Below are positions 10,630 to 21,414 of a stretch of 64,000 nucleotides of DNA, in pieces. The DNA is taken from the NCBI RefSeq assembly GCF_036373705.1, contig NC_089856.1, positions 13,236,501 through 13,300,500 on the forward strand, written 5' to 3'. Source of the stretch: Amia ocellicauda. Taxonomy: Eukaryota > Chordata > Actinopteri > Amiiformes > Amiidae. The first letter of the stretch is position 1. Every line of letters begins with the position of its first letter. The translations under genes and the position numbers were made by a program. Below the pieces are notes generated by a model. The model did no database searches. It had not been told where the DNA came from and worked only from the letters and a program-made list of their open reading frames with translations.

Positions 10630-11500
10630 GTGTTAGGAAGTAAACCGAAAATATCAAAATTGTTTATAAAATAGCAGCATACTTTACATTATAGACAATC
10701 TGAATATCCCGTGTGTTCACCAGAAGCATGATTTCATTTTCGTTATATATATGTCAAAGGGTTTAAGCCTGGTTAGTGAAAGTAAAAATGTTACAGAAAC
10801 CGCGGACGACACAAAGACGCGGGTAAAGGTGTCTGCTTGGAATAACAAGCAAAGATGGAAAAAATATGCATCCGAGAACAAACAAAAATATGTGGCGTCA
10901 CTGAAAAAGTGAAAATGTTAAAATGAACAGATCAAAGCTGGACAAAGGAAGTTGTCAAATAGACCTCAAGAGATGAAAAAAGACATAGAAGACAACCACA
11001 CAAAAGATGAGAAGATTAAATAATAAAGTTCGCATTCGTGTGATGGAAAAGAGAAGAGGAAGATTGAAACAAGTGGACACATCTTGAGGAGGCTTTCATC
11101 AAGCAGTGAACTGATGATGAAGATGACGATATATACTGTATATACATATCATCACCCTATATCGACCCACTGGATTAAGGCCTTCTCAAGATGTTTCCAC
11201 TTGCTTCAATCTACACCTTCTCTTTTCCAACACATGCCTGCAAACTTTATTATTTAATTTTCCCATTTTTATGTGGTCTTCCTACAGTTCTTATATACAA
11301 ATAATAAAATGAATGAATGTGCTTAATGCACAAAAAGGGTTTCGTGTAAATCCCTTGTGCAGGTGTGTAGAAAGAACCCACAATGCACTATATGTATGTA
11401 TGTGTTTTAAATGATTGATTTGCATCTATATATTTTTCATATATCATGTTTCTATTTTTCTCCTTCGACATGCAGGTCCCATTAAACCAGCGTGTTCACG
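10630..11500. other. Intergenic sequence, no gene seen
   Basis: AT-rich sequence between the CpG patch and the TSPAN31 promoter. A loosely palindromic stretch occurs at about 11000-11260, where sequence around 'agattgaaacaagtggacac' recurs inverted as 'ccacttgcttcaatctacac'. It may be a decayed foldback element. No open frame of note. Confidence 0.5.
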
Positions 11501-11602
11501 AATTTTCAATGTGACCTTATCACACTCAGACACCAGTGCAGCCCCAGGCCCATCAAACCCACAACCTCCCGCCCATCGCTATGATTGACGCTCCACGCCC
11601 AC

Positions 11603-11782
11603 CCAATGAGCATGAGAAGTAGCGGATTCAACCAAAGCTGACGCGAGAGTCTCCTAACCCCCGCAGCATGTTACAGCCAATCGTAGCCCTTCACACTTAT
11701 AAATGACACCTCTCTTATCCAATCAGCCTGGCTCTCACCCCACTTCCTTTGTGACGATCTGACCACAGCGCCACGGACCAAT
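11603..11782 (+). promoter_or_regulatory. TSPAN31 promoter with four CCAAT boxes
   Basis: CCAAT occurs at 11603-11607, 11677-11681, 11719-11723 and 11778-11782, spaced 42-74 bp apart on the same strand, in GC-richer sequence than its surroundings. Repeated CCAAT boxes are the usual signature of NF-Y-driven, TATA-less housekeeping promoters. The last box is 228 bp upstream of the TSPAN31 ATG, leaving room for a 5' UTR. Confidence 0.6.
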
Positions 11783-12009
11783 CAGAGTGCGGAAAGCTCC
11801 CGGACGTGGAGGTGGTGCAGGTGCTGGTGTTGGGGGGGGATGTAGGACGATGACGACATCGATGTCGCCTAGAAGGAAATCCCGTTTTTAGATTTAAAGA
11901 GACAGCGCCTCGCTCTTGGACGGCCGGGGTTGAGCGCTCGAACCGAAGCTAAAATAGATACAATCGAGCCAACAAGTTCTGCTGCGTTATTATCCAGACT
12001 AGTGCCAAG

Positions 12010-15000
12010 ATGGTGTGCGGCGGATTTACGTGTTCAAAGAACGCCTTGTGTTCGCTGAACGTGGTATACGTGGTGAGTTTGAATTACTATAAGGGTCTGT
12101 TCTTTGCCTGCCCGTGTGTGTGTTGTTGTATTCGGCATCAGTGTCCGCTGCACAACACGGCCAGCTCTTTGTCTACACGGAGATCATACACAGCCTTGTG
12201 CTTTTACTCCGTCCTGCAATATAATATACAGAGAGGCGGCCGAAAGGGAGCGACATTCCCTATACGGATAATGATACAATGTAATGTCTTTTCAAAGCGG
12301 TTTCGTTGTTGTTATTTTGTGATGAGCAAATGTTGTCCTTGTTGTAAATCTTTTTTTTTTTTTTATCTTCGCACTGCGTGGTTGGGTGTTGATGATTACG
12401 AGTTTGATGGCGGTTTATTATGCATTTCCCCACCACACACTTGAATGGGACAGGCCGCAGCCCTACTGTTCCCCTTGTGTTTTTGTAACCCTGTGTCAGA
12501 CGGGGGTGACGTCATAATGGATGCGAGACCTGGGGGAAGAGCAGGGGTCCAGACACCCCATGTCCAGACCAAGCCCCGTTACCCACACCACTAATTGTGC
12601 AATTGTGCGGTTTTTCGTGGTGGTCTCGCATTAGAAAGACTGAAGTACGTGTGTGTGTATAGTATTGTGTATTTCGCCCAAGTTGTGTATGAACACCGTC
12701 TGGCTCCGATTACTTTGTTTTTTTACCACCTTTGCTTGACTCGTAAGGGTTGATCACGCACAGGAAGTACAGATAACGGTGTCGTGTCTGATTCGCCACG
12801 CCGGTGCTGTCAGTGTCTTAGCTGGGCCAGCTGTCACTCAGTCACTCAGTCACAAAGCTCCTTGTGTGATGGTACCTCTGCTTCTAGACTTTGCAGTTCA
12901 TATGACTGCACACACTATCGGTCATCTTGGATTAGTCACCCAAAGTAATAACAACACTGTCGTGCGTTTAATAGGTAATGATGGAAGTGCATGACGTGTC
13001 TGTGCATGATCATGGCCTGTTTGAAAGACCTGGCTTACCTGTACTTTGACAGGTCTGCTTTTCACAGACCCAAGCACGTGTAACAGAGTCCAGGGGTCGC
13101 TTGGTGCTAGTTAATAATGAACTGCGGCCCCTTTTCTTTTGTCTGTAATGAGTGTGTGTCAGAGAGAGTTTTATTGTTAAACTTTAACCCCCATCCACCT
13201 CCATCACACCACAATGTAACACAATGAATCCTAACATCGGGCCCCAGATACAGTTTCCAGTTTATTTGTTTGTTTTGGGTAGGTTTTGTAGGCACAGAGG
13301 TGTGAGGCTAAGATGATAGTCAGTGAGTGAGTGTGTGTGTCAATTAAGATTTCTGCCATCATGACTTTTCCATTTTTATGTCGTATTAATGACCCATTTA
13401 CTTCTTTCTTTTTGTTTTTGCTTTGAATGTGTGGAGTAGGTTGTGATTAACATGGATTCCTACTTTGAAGTGTCACGATTTTATTGCATTAAAACATGCA
13501 ATGTGAAAGCCGAGAGAGGATCTGAATACTTCTGCAAGGTGCTATATATATACCATAATTTCTAGATTCTCGCATCCGGTCTGTGAAACTGTAGTGCTGA
13601 CTAGGCATTCACAGATGATGGCTCTGCAGAACACCACCCCATTTTGGAATAAGTGAGGGATTTCCATTTGTCTCTTTGTTTTTTTTTGTTTTTCCTTAGT
13701 TCTCTTTTAGGGCATTTCCAGATCAGATGACCCAAGTGTTGTGAATTGTCAGCAGGTCTTGATCAGGAACACGTGAAGCACCAGGTCAAATAAACCAAAC
13801 ATGTCAGGTGACCAGTCCAGTGTACTGTACTGCACCTGTACCCTTTAAACCAGGAGTTGTGTACCCCATATTGTACGCACTGCCCCCTGACTCCCGTGAC
13901 TGCACACACCCTGGTTCAGAGACACAATATGAAAGCTGAGGATTTGTTTCTGTTTCTGTTTATATTATTATTATGATTCTTGAAATATAGACACTGTTTC
14001 AAATCCTCATTCCTTAATCCTTTGTCTGCTCAAGTCCTTTATGTCACTCAGCATGTTCTCTCTGTGTCTGAGTCCCGTTTTTCAGAAAAAGAGGAGCGGG
14101 CCTGAGAGAGTCGGTGCTTGTGTGCATGTGTGTGCGAGTGCTGGTGTTTGTCCAAGGTGCTTTCTGTTCACGCCTGTTCTCCATCCCTGCTTGTGCCCTT
14201 GGGTCCCTGTGGCCCTTGCTGTTCCCAGTGTGTGGCACGGAGAGCGCAGATAGTTGTGCTGGTGTAGACCATGCCGGTGATTCCAGTTGTTCTTGAGGTG
14301 CCCTGCCACTACACTGCGCCAGGACGGAAGCACAGGAAGAGGAAGAAGAAGAGGAGGAGGAGGAGCAGAAGCAGAAGTTGAACAAACTGAAAACGGAACA
14401 GGGCAGCTAAACAATGAGACTTTCAGATCTTTAAGTGGCTTCTCCTACAGTTCTGCATCTTTCTCTCTCTCTCTCATAGCTCTCTCCCCATCACCATAGA
14501 GTTCTACTGTCTCTTTCTCACCCGGTGTCTATTATAATGTATATGCAGTGAGAGTATATTGTGTGTGTGTGCGTGTCTTTGTGTGTTTATTGTATGGTGT
14601 ATCGTACTACACTGGAGAGTAAGACACAGTCTCTCTTTCTCTCCGTCAAATGCAAATTCAAAACAAGCTTTATTACAGGTGTTGCCCAAGCGTTTACGGA
14701 CACAGTAAAGAAAGTAAACGGAAAGTAAAAAATATATTTTTTAATACCTCTCTCCCTCTCCCTCCATCTCTTAGCTGGTGGGTCTGCTCCTGATCGGCGT
14801 GGCAGCCTGGGGGAAGGGCTTTGGCATCGTGTCCAGCATCCACATCATCGGGGGCGTGATCGCAGTGGGCGTGTTCCTGCTGCTCATCGCCATCGTTGGC
14901 CTAATCGGGGCCCTTAACCACCACCAGGTCATGCTGTTCTTTGTATCCTTCACCTGGGCAGTGGGCCGAGGGAACTGCAGAGGAGTCACTGTCTCATGGG

Positions 15001-15268
15001 CGGGGAAGGGGTTGGGGTGGTTTGTTCAGTGGGGGACTGCAGCGGAAAGGCTGTGTGTGTGTCCATTTTTTCGTTTATTTTTTCTTTCCTTAACCCCTCC
15101 CAGTACATGGTAATCCTTTTCCTCGTCTTCCTCATTCAGTTTGGGGTGTCCTGCTCCTGCCTGGCCATTAACCGCGAGCAGCAGGTTGGTCAGCAGCCGC
15201 CCGTCATCCTGTTGCACTCTGTCACTCAGCGTGTGTGTGCAAGTGTGCACGCCGCTATGTCAGATCAC

Positions 15269-15304
<36 letters not shown>

Positions 15305-18300
15305 CGCGCGTGCGCCACTATGTCGGGTCACTGTGTGTGTGCGTGTGCCACTCTGTCGGTCACAGTGCAGTGTCTGTGTGCGTGTCTCTCTGTTGGTCAC
15401 AGTGCAATGTGTGTTGTGTGCAGGAGAAGCTGCTGAACGCCTCATGGGGTTTGATGGGTAACGAGACGCGCCGGGACCTGGAGACGCGGCTGAACTGCTG
15501 TGGGCTGCTGAACGTGACCCGCAGCCGCGCGCAGTTCAACAGCGACGTGTTTACCTGCAACGCGGTGAGACCTGGGGACACTGGGTATATTGTTGTGATA
15601 CCCAAGTAGATGTACACACAGGCCAATTTTAGGAGAAGTGGCGGGCCATTAGCAAGGGCACATAATGAATAAATAAATGATCAGCTTTCAACATAAGTTA
15701 GAGTTTCTATCTTTTAACCATTTATAAATCAATTAACATTCTCGCCTATTTTTGTGACTGATGCAGATTTATTGGTCTGGCATATTAAACACAAAGGTTT
15801 TGCATTGAAATGAGGCATAATACAAAATATGATCCTCAGTCCAATGTGGATTTAAAGATCGGGTGTCTCTGTCCTCTGTGCAACGTTCACTCCCACTCGC
15901 AGTTATTTGTGGCCCCATTTTCATAACCGATGGGGAAAAAAAATGGGTGTCGCCTTAACTTAAGAACTTTAGATCCAGGGGTCTGTTGCATAAACCTAGA
16001 CTAAGTCTTTGTCTTAGTATAATAAGTTCTTATACAATAGACACTCAGTTAAAACGGTTGCATAAAACACTTTCCTTTGACTGGTCTTAGTCAATCCACA
16101 AAGCATTCTGAGAAGACACTTGAAGAAAAAAAAAAAAAAAAAACACGGTGGATGCTTCTCTAAAATGATGACGATCCCATTTCACAGTAACTGAAAATCT
16201 GTGATCATTATGGGAATATAATGCAGAAAAATCTATACTCTTGGGAATATTTTCTGAAACTTGCACTGAGGCACTCAAACACAAAGCATGTGATAAAATT
16301 ACAAAAAAGTTAACCGCATCAACCTGCTGTGTGCACGGTCTGTATAAGATGTACAGATATGCTAAAACAAATATTTAAGAGGAAACCTCAGTATACTGGA
16401 GGAGGACCACCCTCAAAACATACACGGCGCACAGGATTATTTGGGGAGGAGTCTTTTTTGGGGGATTGCCAGTGGGCGGGACAGCTAAGTATGTCAGCCA
16501 ATGGGAGGCTCTGCCTGTCAGAATCAGTGACAGTGCCATAGTCTCAGGCAATCAATGAACAGATAGACTTTGGCATACAAATGAAGACAGACTTGCACTG
16601 TCAAATTAAGACTATGCAACCGACCCCAGGAGGTTACTCACTCACTCACTCAGTCATAGGTTATTAATAGGTAGCGCATCACTGTGTGTGAATTTGATTA
16701 TAAAGATCTATACATGTTTTTTTTTGGTGAGGTGAGCTAGTGGGCCACCTACTGAGTATCACTGGTATATTGGGTACATTGGATATACATACTGGTTATA
16801 CTGGAATACTGGGTACACACAGTACATACCAGACTTTTTCACATTTTGTTGTTACAACCTGAATTTTTGATGGATTCAAATGGGATTTGATTTACAAAAC
16901 CTGCTCTACACTTTGAAGAGGTGAGATAATTGTTATTGGGAAACAACAGTTAATTAAAAAAAAAAAAAAAGTATTCGTTAGATAAGTCAATACTTTGTAG
17001 AACCACCTTTGGCAGCAGTTAAAGCTGTGAGTCTTTTGGAGTAAGTCTCTACCAGGTTTGTACATCTGGATTGTGCAATATTCTTCTTAGTTAAATTGTT
17101 CAAGCTCGGTCACGTTGGATGGGGATCGTAGGTGGACACCAATCTCCAAGTCTTGTCAAAGATTCACAATCAGATTGAAGTCTGGGTTTTTACTGGTAGG
17201 ACATTCACTTTCTTGTTCTTAAGCCACTCCAGTGTCAATGTGGGTGTGTGCTTTGGGTCATTGTCCTCCTGAAAGGTTAATCTCTTGCAGCAGGTGTCTG
17301 CCTTATTTAGCTTCACTCAGTTTGCCCTCTACGCTGATAAGCTTCCCAGTCCCGGCTGCTGGAAAGCATCACCATAACATGATGCTGCCACCGCCACCCT
17401 AAAGAGATGGGTGTATTTCATCTGAAGTTATGTAACCACTTTTGGACTCCATTCAATGTATTCTGTGAATCCTGAAGGCAGTTGGTTACACCTGATCTTA
17501 TTTAGGAGTGTTATATAAAATGGGGTGAATACTTCTCATAGCCACTGTATATTAGATTCACTGTGTATACTGGGTGTGATTCACTGGGTATACCCCCCAC
17601 CTCTCTGTCTCTGTCTGTAGACCTGTAAGAAGACTGGAGCCTGTCCCAGCTGTGGGGAGTTGATGCTACAACACTCCACAGAGGCCCTGCAGATCCTGGG
17701 GGGCGTCGGCCTGTTCTTCAGCTTCACGGAGGTCAGTCCGTCACTCATACCCCGTTTCCACTGTCCACGCTTAGGTGCTCCTTGGACTGTCAATTTTTGT
17801 GATATCTAACAGATAGGGTGACCAGATTTTTAGAGTAGAAGTGAAGTAGAAACGGGGACAAATTACATCACTTTTTTTTTTTTTTTTAAGTTTCCACATA
17901 TCTAGTTTCCTTTTTTTTTTTTTTTTTTTGAGCAGCGCATTTACAAAAATAATGTGTGTATGACTCCCTGTTGTCCATGTATTATTGCTGTGGGAGAATT
18001 AAGCTGAATTGCATTATTAAAACCCCCACATAAACTTAAGCAATTACAGTAAGTGTTGCTATTCACATCTATAACATTGTGTGCTGTATCAACTTATTTC
18101 CTATGGGTTCCTTTAAAAAATATACCTTGTCCTGAGACTGTTATCAATGGATTAGATAGTGGTTATATTAATTAATTGTATTAATTATTCAATGTAGTGA
18201 TTTATTTATGCTGTCTGTAACTTTAAGAAACATCTGCCTGTCATTTGTCAAATTTGCGTTGGTTTCTCAGGCAACTGGAAGTCTCTGTGTGCACAAACCA

Positions 18301-18490
18301 TCTATACTAGCATCTAAACCTGGCCAGTGGAAACAGGGCATGAGTCAGTCGTGCTTGAATTGAAGGAGGATTGTTTTTGTTCTGTTTCTGAACGTTTTGT
18401 CTCCACCTGTTTCAGATCCTGGGTGTGTGGCTGGCTGTGCGCTACAGGAACCAGAAAGATCCCAGAGCCAACCCCAGTGCCTTCCTATAG
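12010..18490 (+). CDS. tspan31: Tetraspanin-31, six exons
   Basis: Coding exons are 12010-12072, 14775-14942, 15104-15184, 15424-15564, 17621-17731 and 18416-18490, joining in frame to 212 residues (human about 210). It is a four-pass membrane organiser. Exon 1 encodes [21 protein letters not shown], nearly identical to the human N-terminus. TM1 to TM3 lie in exons 1-3. The large extracellular loop carries the tetraspanin CCG motif (C129-C130-G131), further cysteines at about 149, 153, 159 and 162, and candidate N-glycosylation sites at N109, N117 and N134. TM4 spans exons 5-6 ([20 protein letters not shown]). The C-terminus [13 protein letters not shown] matches human. All splice sites are GT-AG. 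The exon 2 donor (TTT|GTATCC) is weak. CDK4 lies tail to tail, as in mammals. Confidence 0.97.
13430..13560. repeat. Tc1-like terminal remnant
   Basis: The segment ends 'ctgaatacttctgcaaggtgctatata', which resembles the outer end of a common fish Tc1 family (GAATACTTTTGCAAGGCACTGTA). No partner end was recognised nearby. It lies in TSPAN31 intron 1. Confidence 0.45.
15274..15301. repeat. (TG)n microsatellite
   Basis: A GT tract in TSPAN31 intron 3. The rest of that intron (15302-15420) is a loose TG-rich repeat with the phrase 'gtcggtcacagtg'. Confidence 0.85.
16815..17552 (-). mobile_element. Decayed Tc1-like element
   Basis: The sequence preserves much of a common fish Tc1 family on the minus strand. 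Left-end text 'gactttttcacattttgttgttacaacctgaa', internal phrases 'ccactccagtgtcaatgtgg', 'gctttgggtcattgtcctcctg' and 'catgatgctgccaccgccac', and the right end 'ggggtgaatacttctcatagccactgta' all fit. Translation gives no continuous frame. It is about 740 bp, internally deleted, in TSPAN31 intron 4, antisense to the gene. Confidence 0.7.
17742..18347. mobile_element. MITE filling TSPAN31 intron 5
   Basis: Inverted ends are recognisable: the left reads CCCCGTTTCCACTGTCCACG and the right, reversed, reads CCCTGTTTCCACTGGCCAGG, with further similarity inside (TTAGGTGC and TTTAGATGC). There is no coding capacity. Intron 5 spans 17732-18415, so this element accounts for about 606 of its 684 bp. 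A relative with similar ends lies at 19995-20625. Superfamily is not assigned; hAT is possible. Confidence 0.7.
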
Positions 18491-18491
18491 T

Positions 18492-18492
<1 letters not shown>

Positions 18493-18538
<46 letters not shown>

Positions 18539-18950
18539 ACATACACACACACATTTCAATCACTCTATAGAAAAAAATACAAGGTACAAAGACTGAGAGC
18601 AGTAGGCCCAAACATGTAAGCACACACTCGCACTCTCAAGTTCACAGTTGTGCTCTCACATGTGCACACACACACACACACACTTGCTCACTGTTAGAGA
18701 CGCACTCTCAGACACATGCGTGCACTCCTACTCACACACTGTCACTTACTGTTAGACACATGCAGACATGCGCACAATCTGTTAGACAGGGACACACTTG
18801 CACACTGTCACTCACTGTTAGACACACAGACACATGCACACAATATGTTAGACGTACACACCCTCACTGTTAGACATGCACACACACTGCCACTTTCACA
18901 CTCGCATACTGTCACACCGTTAAACGTGTGCACACACACACACACACACA
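18493..18950. repeat. (AC)n and CA-rich minisatellite
   Basis: An AC tract immediately follows the TSPAN31 stop codon (18493-18551). A degenerate array follows with recurring phrases 'cactgttagacacatgcacac' and 'cacacttgcacactgtcact' (18660-18950). It lies in the presumed TSPAN31 3' UTR or just beyond. Confidence 0.8.
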
Positions 18951-19246
18951 ATGCCGGGTCCCTGCCCTGCTGGTTTTCCCTCATGTATGACAGGACGGCT
19001 CTTTCCTAGAAGTGAGGAGTTCGCACACTGGCCGCCTCTGCCCGTGCTGCTTCGGTGGGTGGGTGGGGGGGGGGTTGTCTGAGGTAGCGCGGGGGGGGTG
19101 CATTCACCCTGTGTGTCAACAGCCAAGTGAGGACAGCTTGGCAGGGACAAGGAGAGGGAGAGGGAAATAGATACACACTGAGACAGCCACCCTTCTATTC
19201 CACCCCACATTGTGTCAAAATGAAGGCTCGTCACTGATTATCCTGC

Positions 19247-19350
19247 AGCAATCCAGTCCAGTCAGTGACTCTACAGCAGTAGCCCCAGTATACAGTCCAG
19301 TCCAGTTAGTGACTCTGCAGAAGTAGCCCCAGTCTCCAGTCTAGTTGCAC
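19247..19350. repeat. Two-copy tandem duplication
   Basis: A unit of about 48 bp, beginning 'tccagtccagtcagtgactc' and ending 'gtagccccagt', occurs twice with a few differences. Confidence 0.75.
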
Positions 19351-19994
19351 ATGCTGTAATTCACCTGCTGTCTTTGAATGTGGAGCGACTGTGCTGGACC
19401 AGGATGACAACGGCTGAATGCTGGGACTTGTCCAGAACGCACAGCCCCCCAGAAGAGAAATGCACGATTCTGCAGAGCCCAGTGCCACGACGGGGGGAGG
19501 AATGCGTAGAAAAAGAGAACACTATCTAAGGAAAATCAAATCAGATGGCCTTCGAAGGGTTAGAGAATCCAGGAATCCTGCGGACTCAGATCTTCTGTCT
19601 CTGGCTGCGATAGACTAACCTGCCATCTCCAGACCCCTTATCCTTCTTATTGTCATTATGAATATTATTGTTGTTATCATGATTGTGGCTATTTTTATTT
19701 TTATTGTTTTTGCCAAATTTTGGGTCACACCCTTTCTCAAGATGGATTTTTTTTTTTTTTTTGTCTGAAATATAAATGTGCTAAAGTGTTTTTTCTGTTG
19801 TTATTATTTGAGAAAATGTATTCTAATTCAGAGAATCAAGTTCTAGAATTAAACAGCTTCCTCTTGGAGTTGGTTTAATCTCATACCCATTAGCTGCTTA
19901 ATTGAGTCAATTAGCGAGGTTTCATAGGTCCCCGTTCCCCCAGTATGCAGTGATTGAAGACTCAGAGACAGACTTGTCACCTGCAGGAATCACT

Positions 19995-20625
19995 TACTCC
20001 CTTTCCACTGTCCACGCTGAGGTGCACCTCGGCCTGACCGTGCCGTACTGTACACCTAACCATGGCTGCCTGTGTTTGCATTGCATTTTGGTTGTGAATG
20101 TGAGACACCAAAGGTCAAACCGCTTTCAAGCAAAACATACTTTTACATACAAAACACACAGGGTTTGTTAGCATCTTTAACCTTTTTGTATTGTATTTTT
20201 AGTTTATTTTGTCACAGTGCACTGTATTGCAATGCAGTCCTTTCTCCAGCAGGCATTCTGTGATCCAACCATTTTTAAATGTCTTACTGCTCCAAGCAAC
20301 TGATCCTGTGTGGCACTGTACGACTGTATATTAATAACTGCTCTAATTTAATCTTCCCAAGGTAAATACATATTCTGTCTTGAGAAAAATCACCTCTCTT
20401 GCATTGAGAGCGGCCACCATTATTGCAGTTACAATTTCAAAACGCAATGGCGTTATATCTGGCTGCGTAAGGGGACATAATGGTACATCCCCCAGAACAG
20501 TTAGAGCCTTGGTGGGTGTGAATTACATTGGAAATGCCTGTGTACATTGGGCCACATTGGAAATGCCTGGACTCAAACGGACAGGCCGAGGTGCACCTAA
20601 ACTTGGCCAATGGAGATGGGGCACC
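19995..20625. mobile_element. MITE, relative of the intron 5 element
   Basis: The left end reads CTTTCCACTGTCCACGCTGA followed by GGTGCACCTCGGCCTG. The right end, reversed, reads CTCCATTGGCCAAGTTTA followed by GGTGCACCTCGGCCTG. The subterminal 16-base match is perfect. About 630 bp, no open frame, in the TSPAN31-CDK4 gap. Confidence 0.65.
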
Positions 20626-20936
20626 TCTTTCGCTCTCCCTCCAGGAACGGAGTGGGCCACAACAGACTGAACCAGCCCTGAATTGACACACAGTTCTGGG
20701 TACAATCTCTGCCCACCAGCACAGCTGTGCTTCACACCATCACACAAAAATACTTCTTCTTCATGTGTCTTTCCACACACACAACATGTCAACCCCCTCC
20801 CCCCCAAAAAATATTCCAGATCAAAAGACACAGTCGACAAAAGTCACCATCCACACATATCAGTCCAAGCCTCTGAGAACCCCCCCTTCAAATGCTGGTG
20901 AGGAAACAAAAAATGACAATAGTAAGAGAATAACTA

Positions 20937-20942
20937 AATAAA
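20937..20942 (+). terminator. Poly(A) signal AATAAA, candidate for TSPAN31
   Basis: A canonical hexamer on the plus strand 2.4 kb past the TSPAN31 stop. No clear earlier signal was seen in the first kilobase, but nearer variants cannot be excluded. Confidence 0.35.
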
Positions 20943-20948
20943 ATGTTT

Positions 20949-20954
20949 TTTATT
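20949..20954 (-). terminator. Poly(A) signal AATAAA, candidate for CDK4
   Basis: TTTATT on the plus strand reads AATAAA on the minus strand, 461 bp past the CDK4 stop. It lies 7 bases from the plus-strand signal at 20937-20942, so the two convergent genes may terminate in the same short segment. Confidence 0.5.
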
Positions 20955-21414
20955 TGTTATGGTTTATTAGTTTACAAATATATATACTGGTATTTATGTA
21001 ATATATATTAAAATACTAATGATAAGTATAATGCCCACCAGTCATTCTTACTCCCTGAACAGCTGGTTGGCTTAGGGTGACGGCAGCAACTGTGTGCATG
21101 TATGTGTGCGACTGTATGTGTCTGTGCGAGTGCGACTGTGTACAGTCCACAATGTCACAATGGTCCCAATTCCGAGCCCCCCCCCCCCGACTCACTTCCA
21201 CAAACAGCTCAGCTCCACACACTCACCCCCCCACCAGAAAGGCACCTTGTACAGAGACAGCATCATCATTTAGCTAGCACCGAAGAGTCTGAAAATTAAA
21301 ATGACCGTCCTCTCATCAACTATTTACTGGGGATGTGGGGAGCTTACAAAAAAGCGATGTGTCCAACACACAAGATGACTCCCTGTCCCCTCAAACCCAC
21401 CACGCCCCGTGCAC

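Noticed and set aside
12010-12444. A 144-residue frame starting at the TSPAN31 ATG
   Set aside because: It reads through the exon 1 donor at 12073 into intron 1. Only the first 21 codons are TSPAN31.
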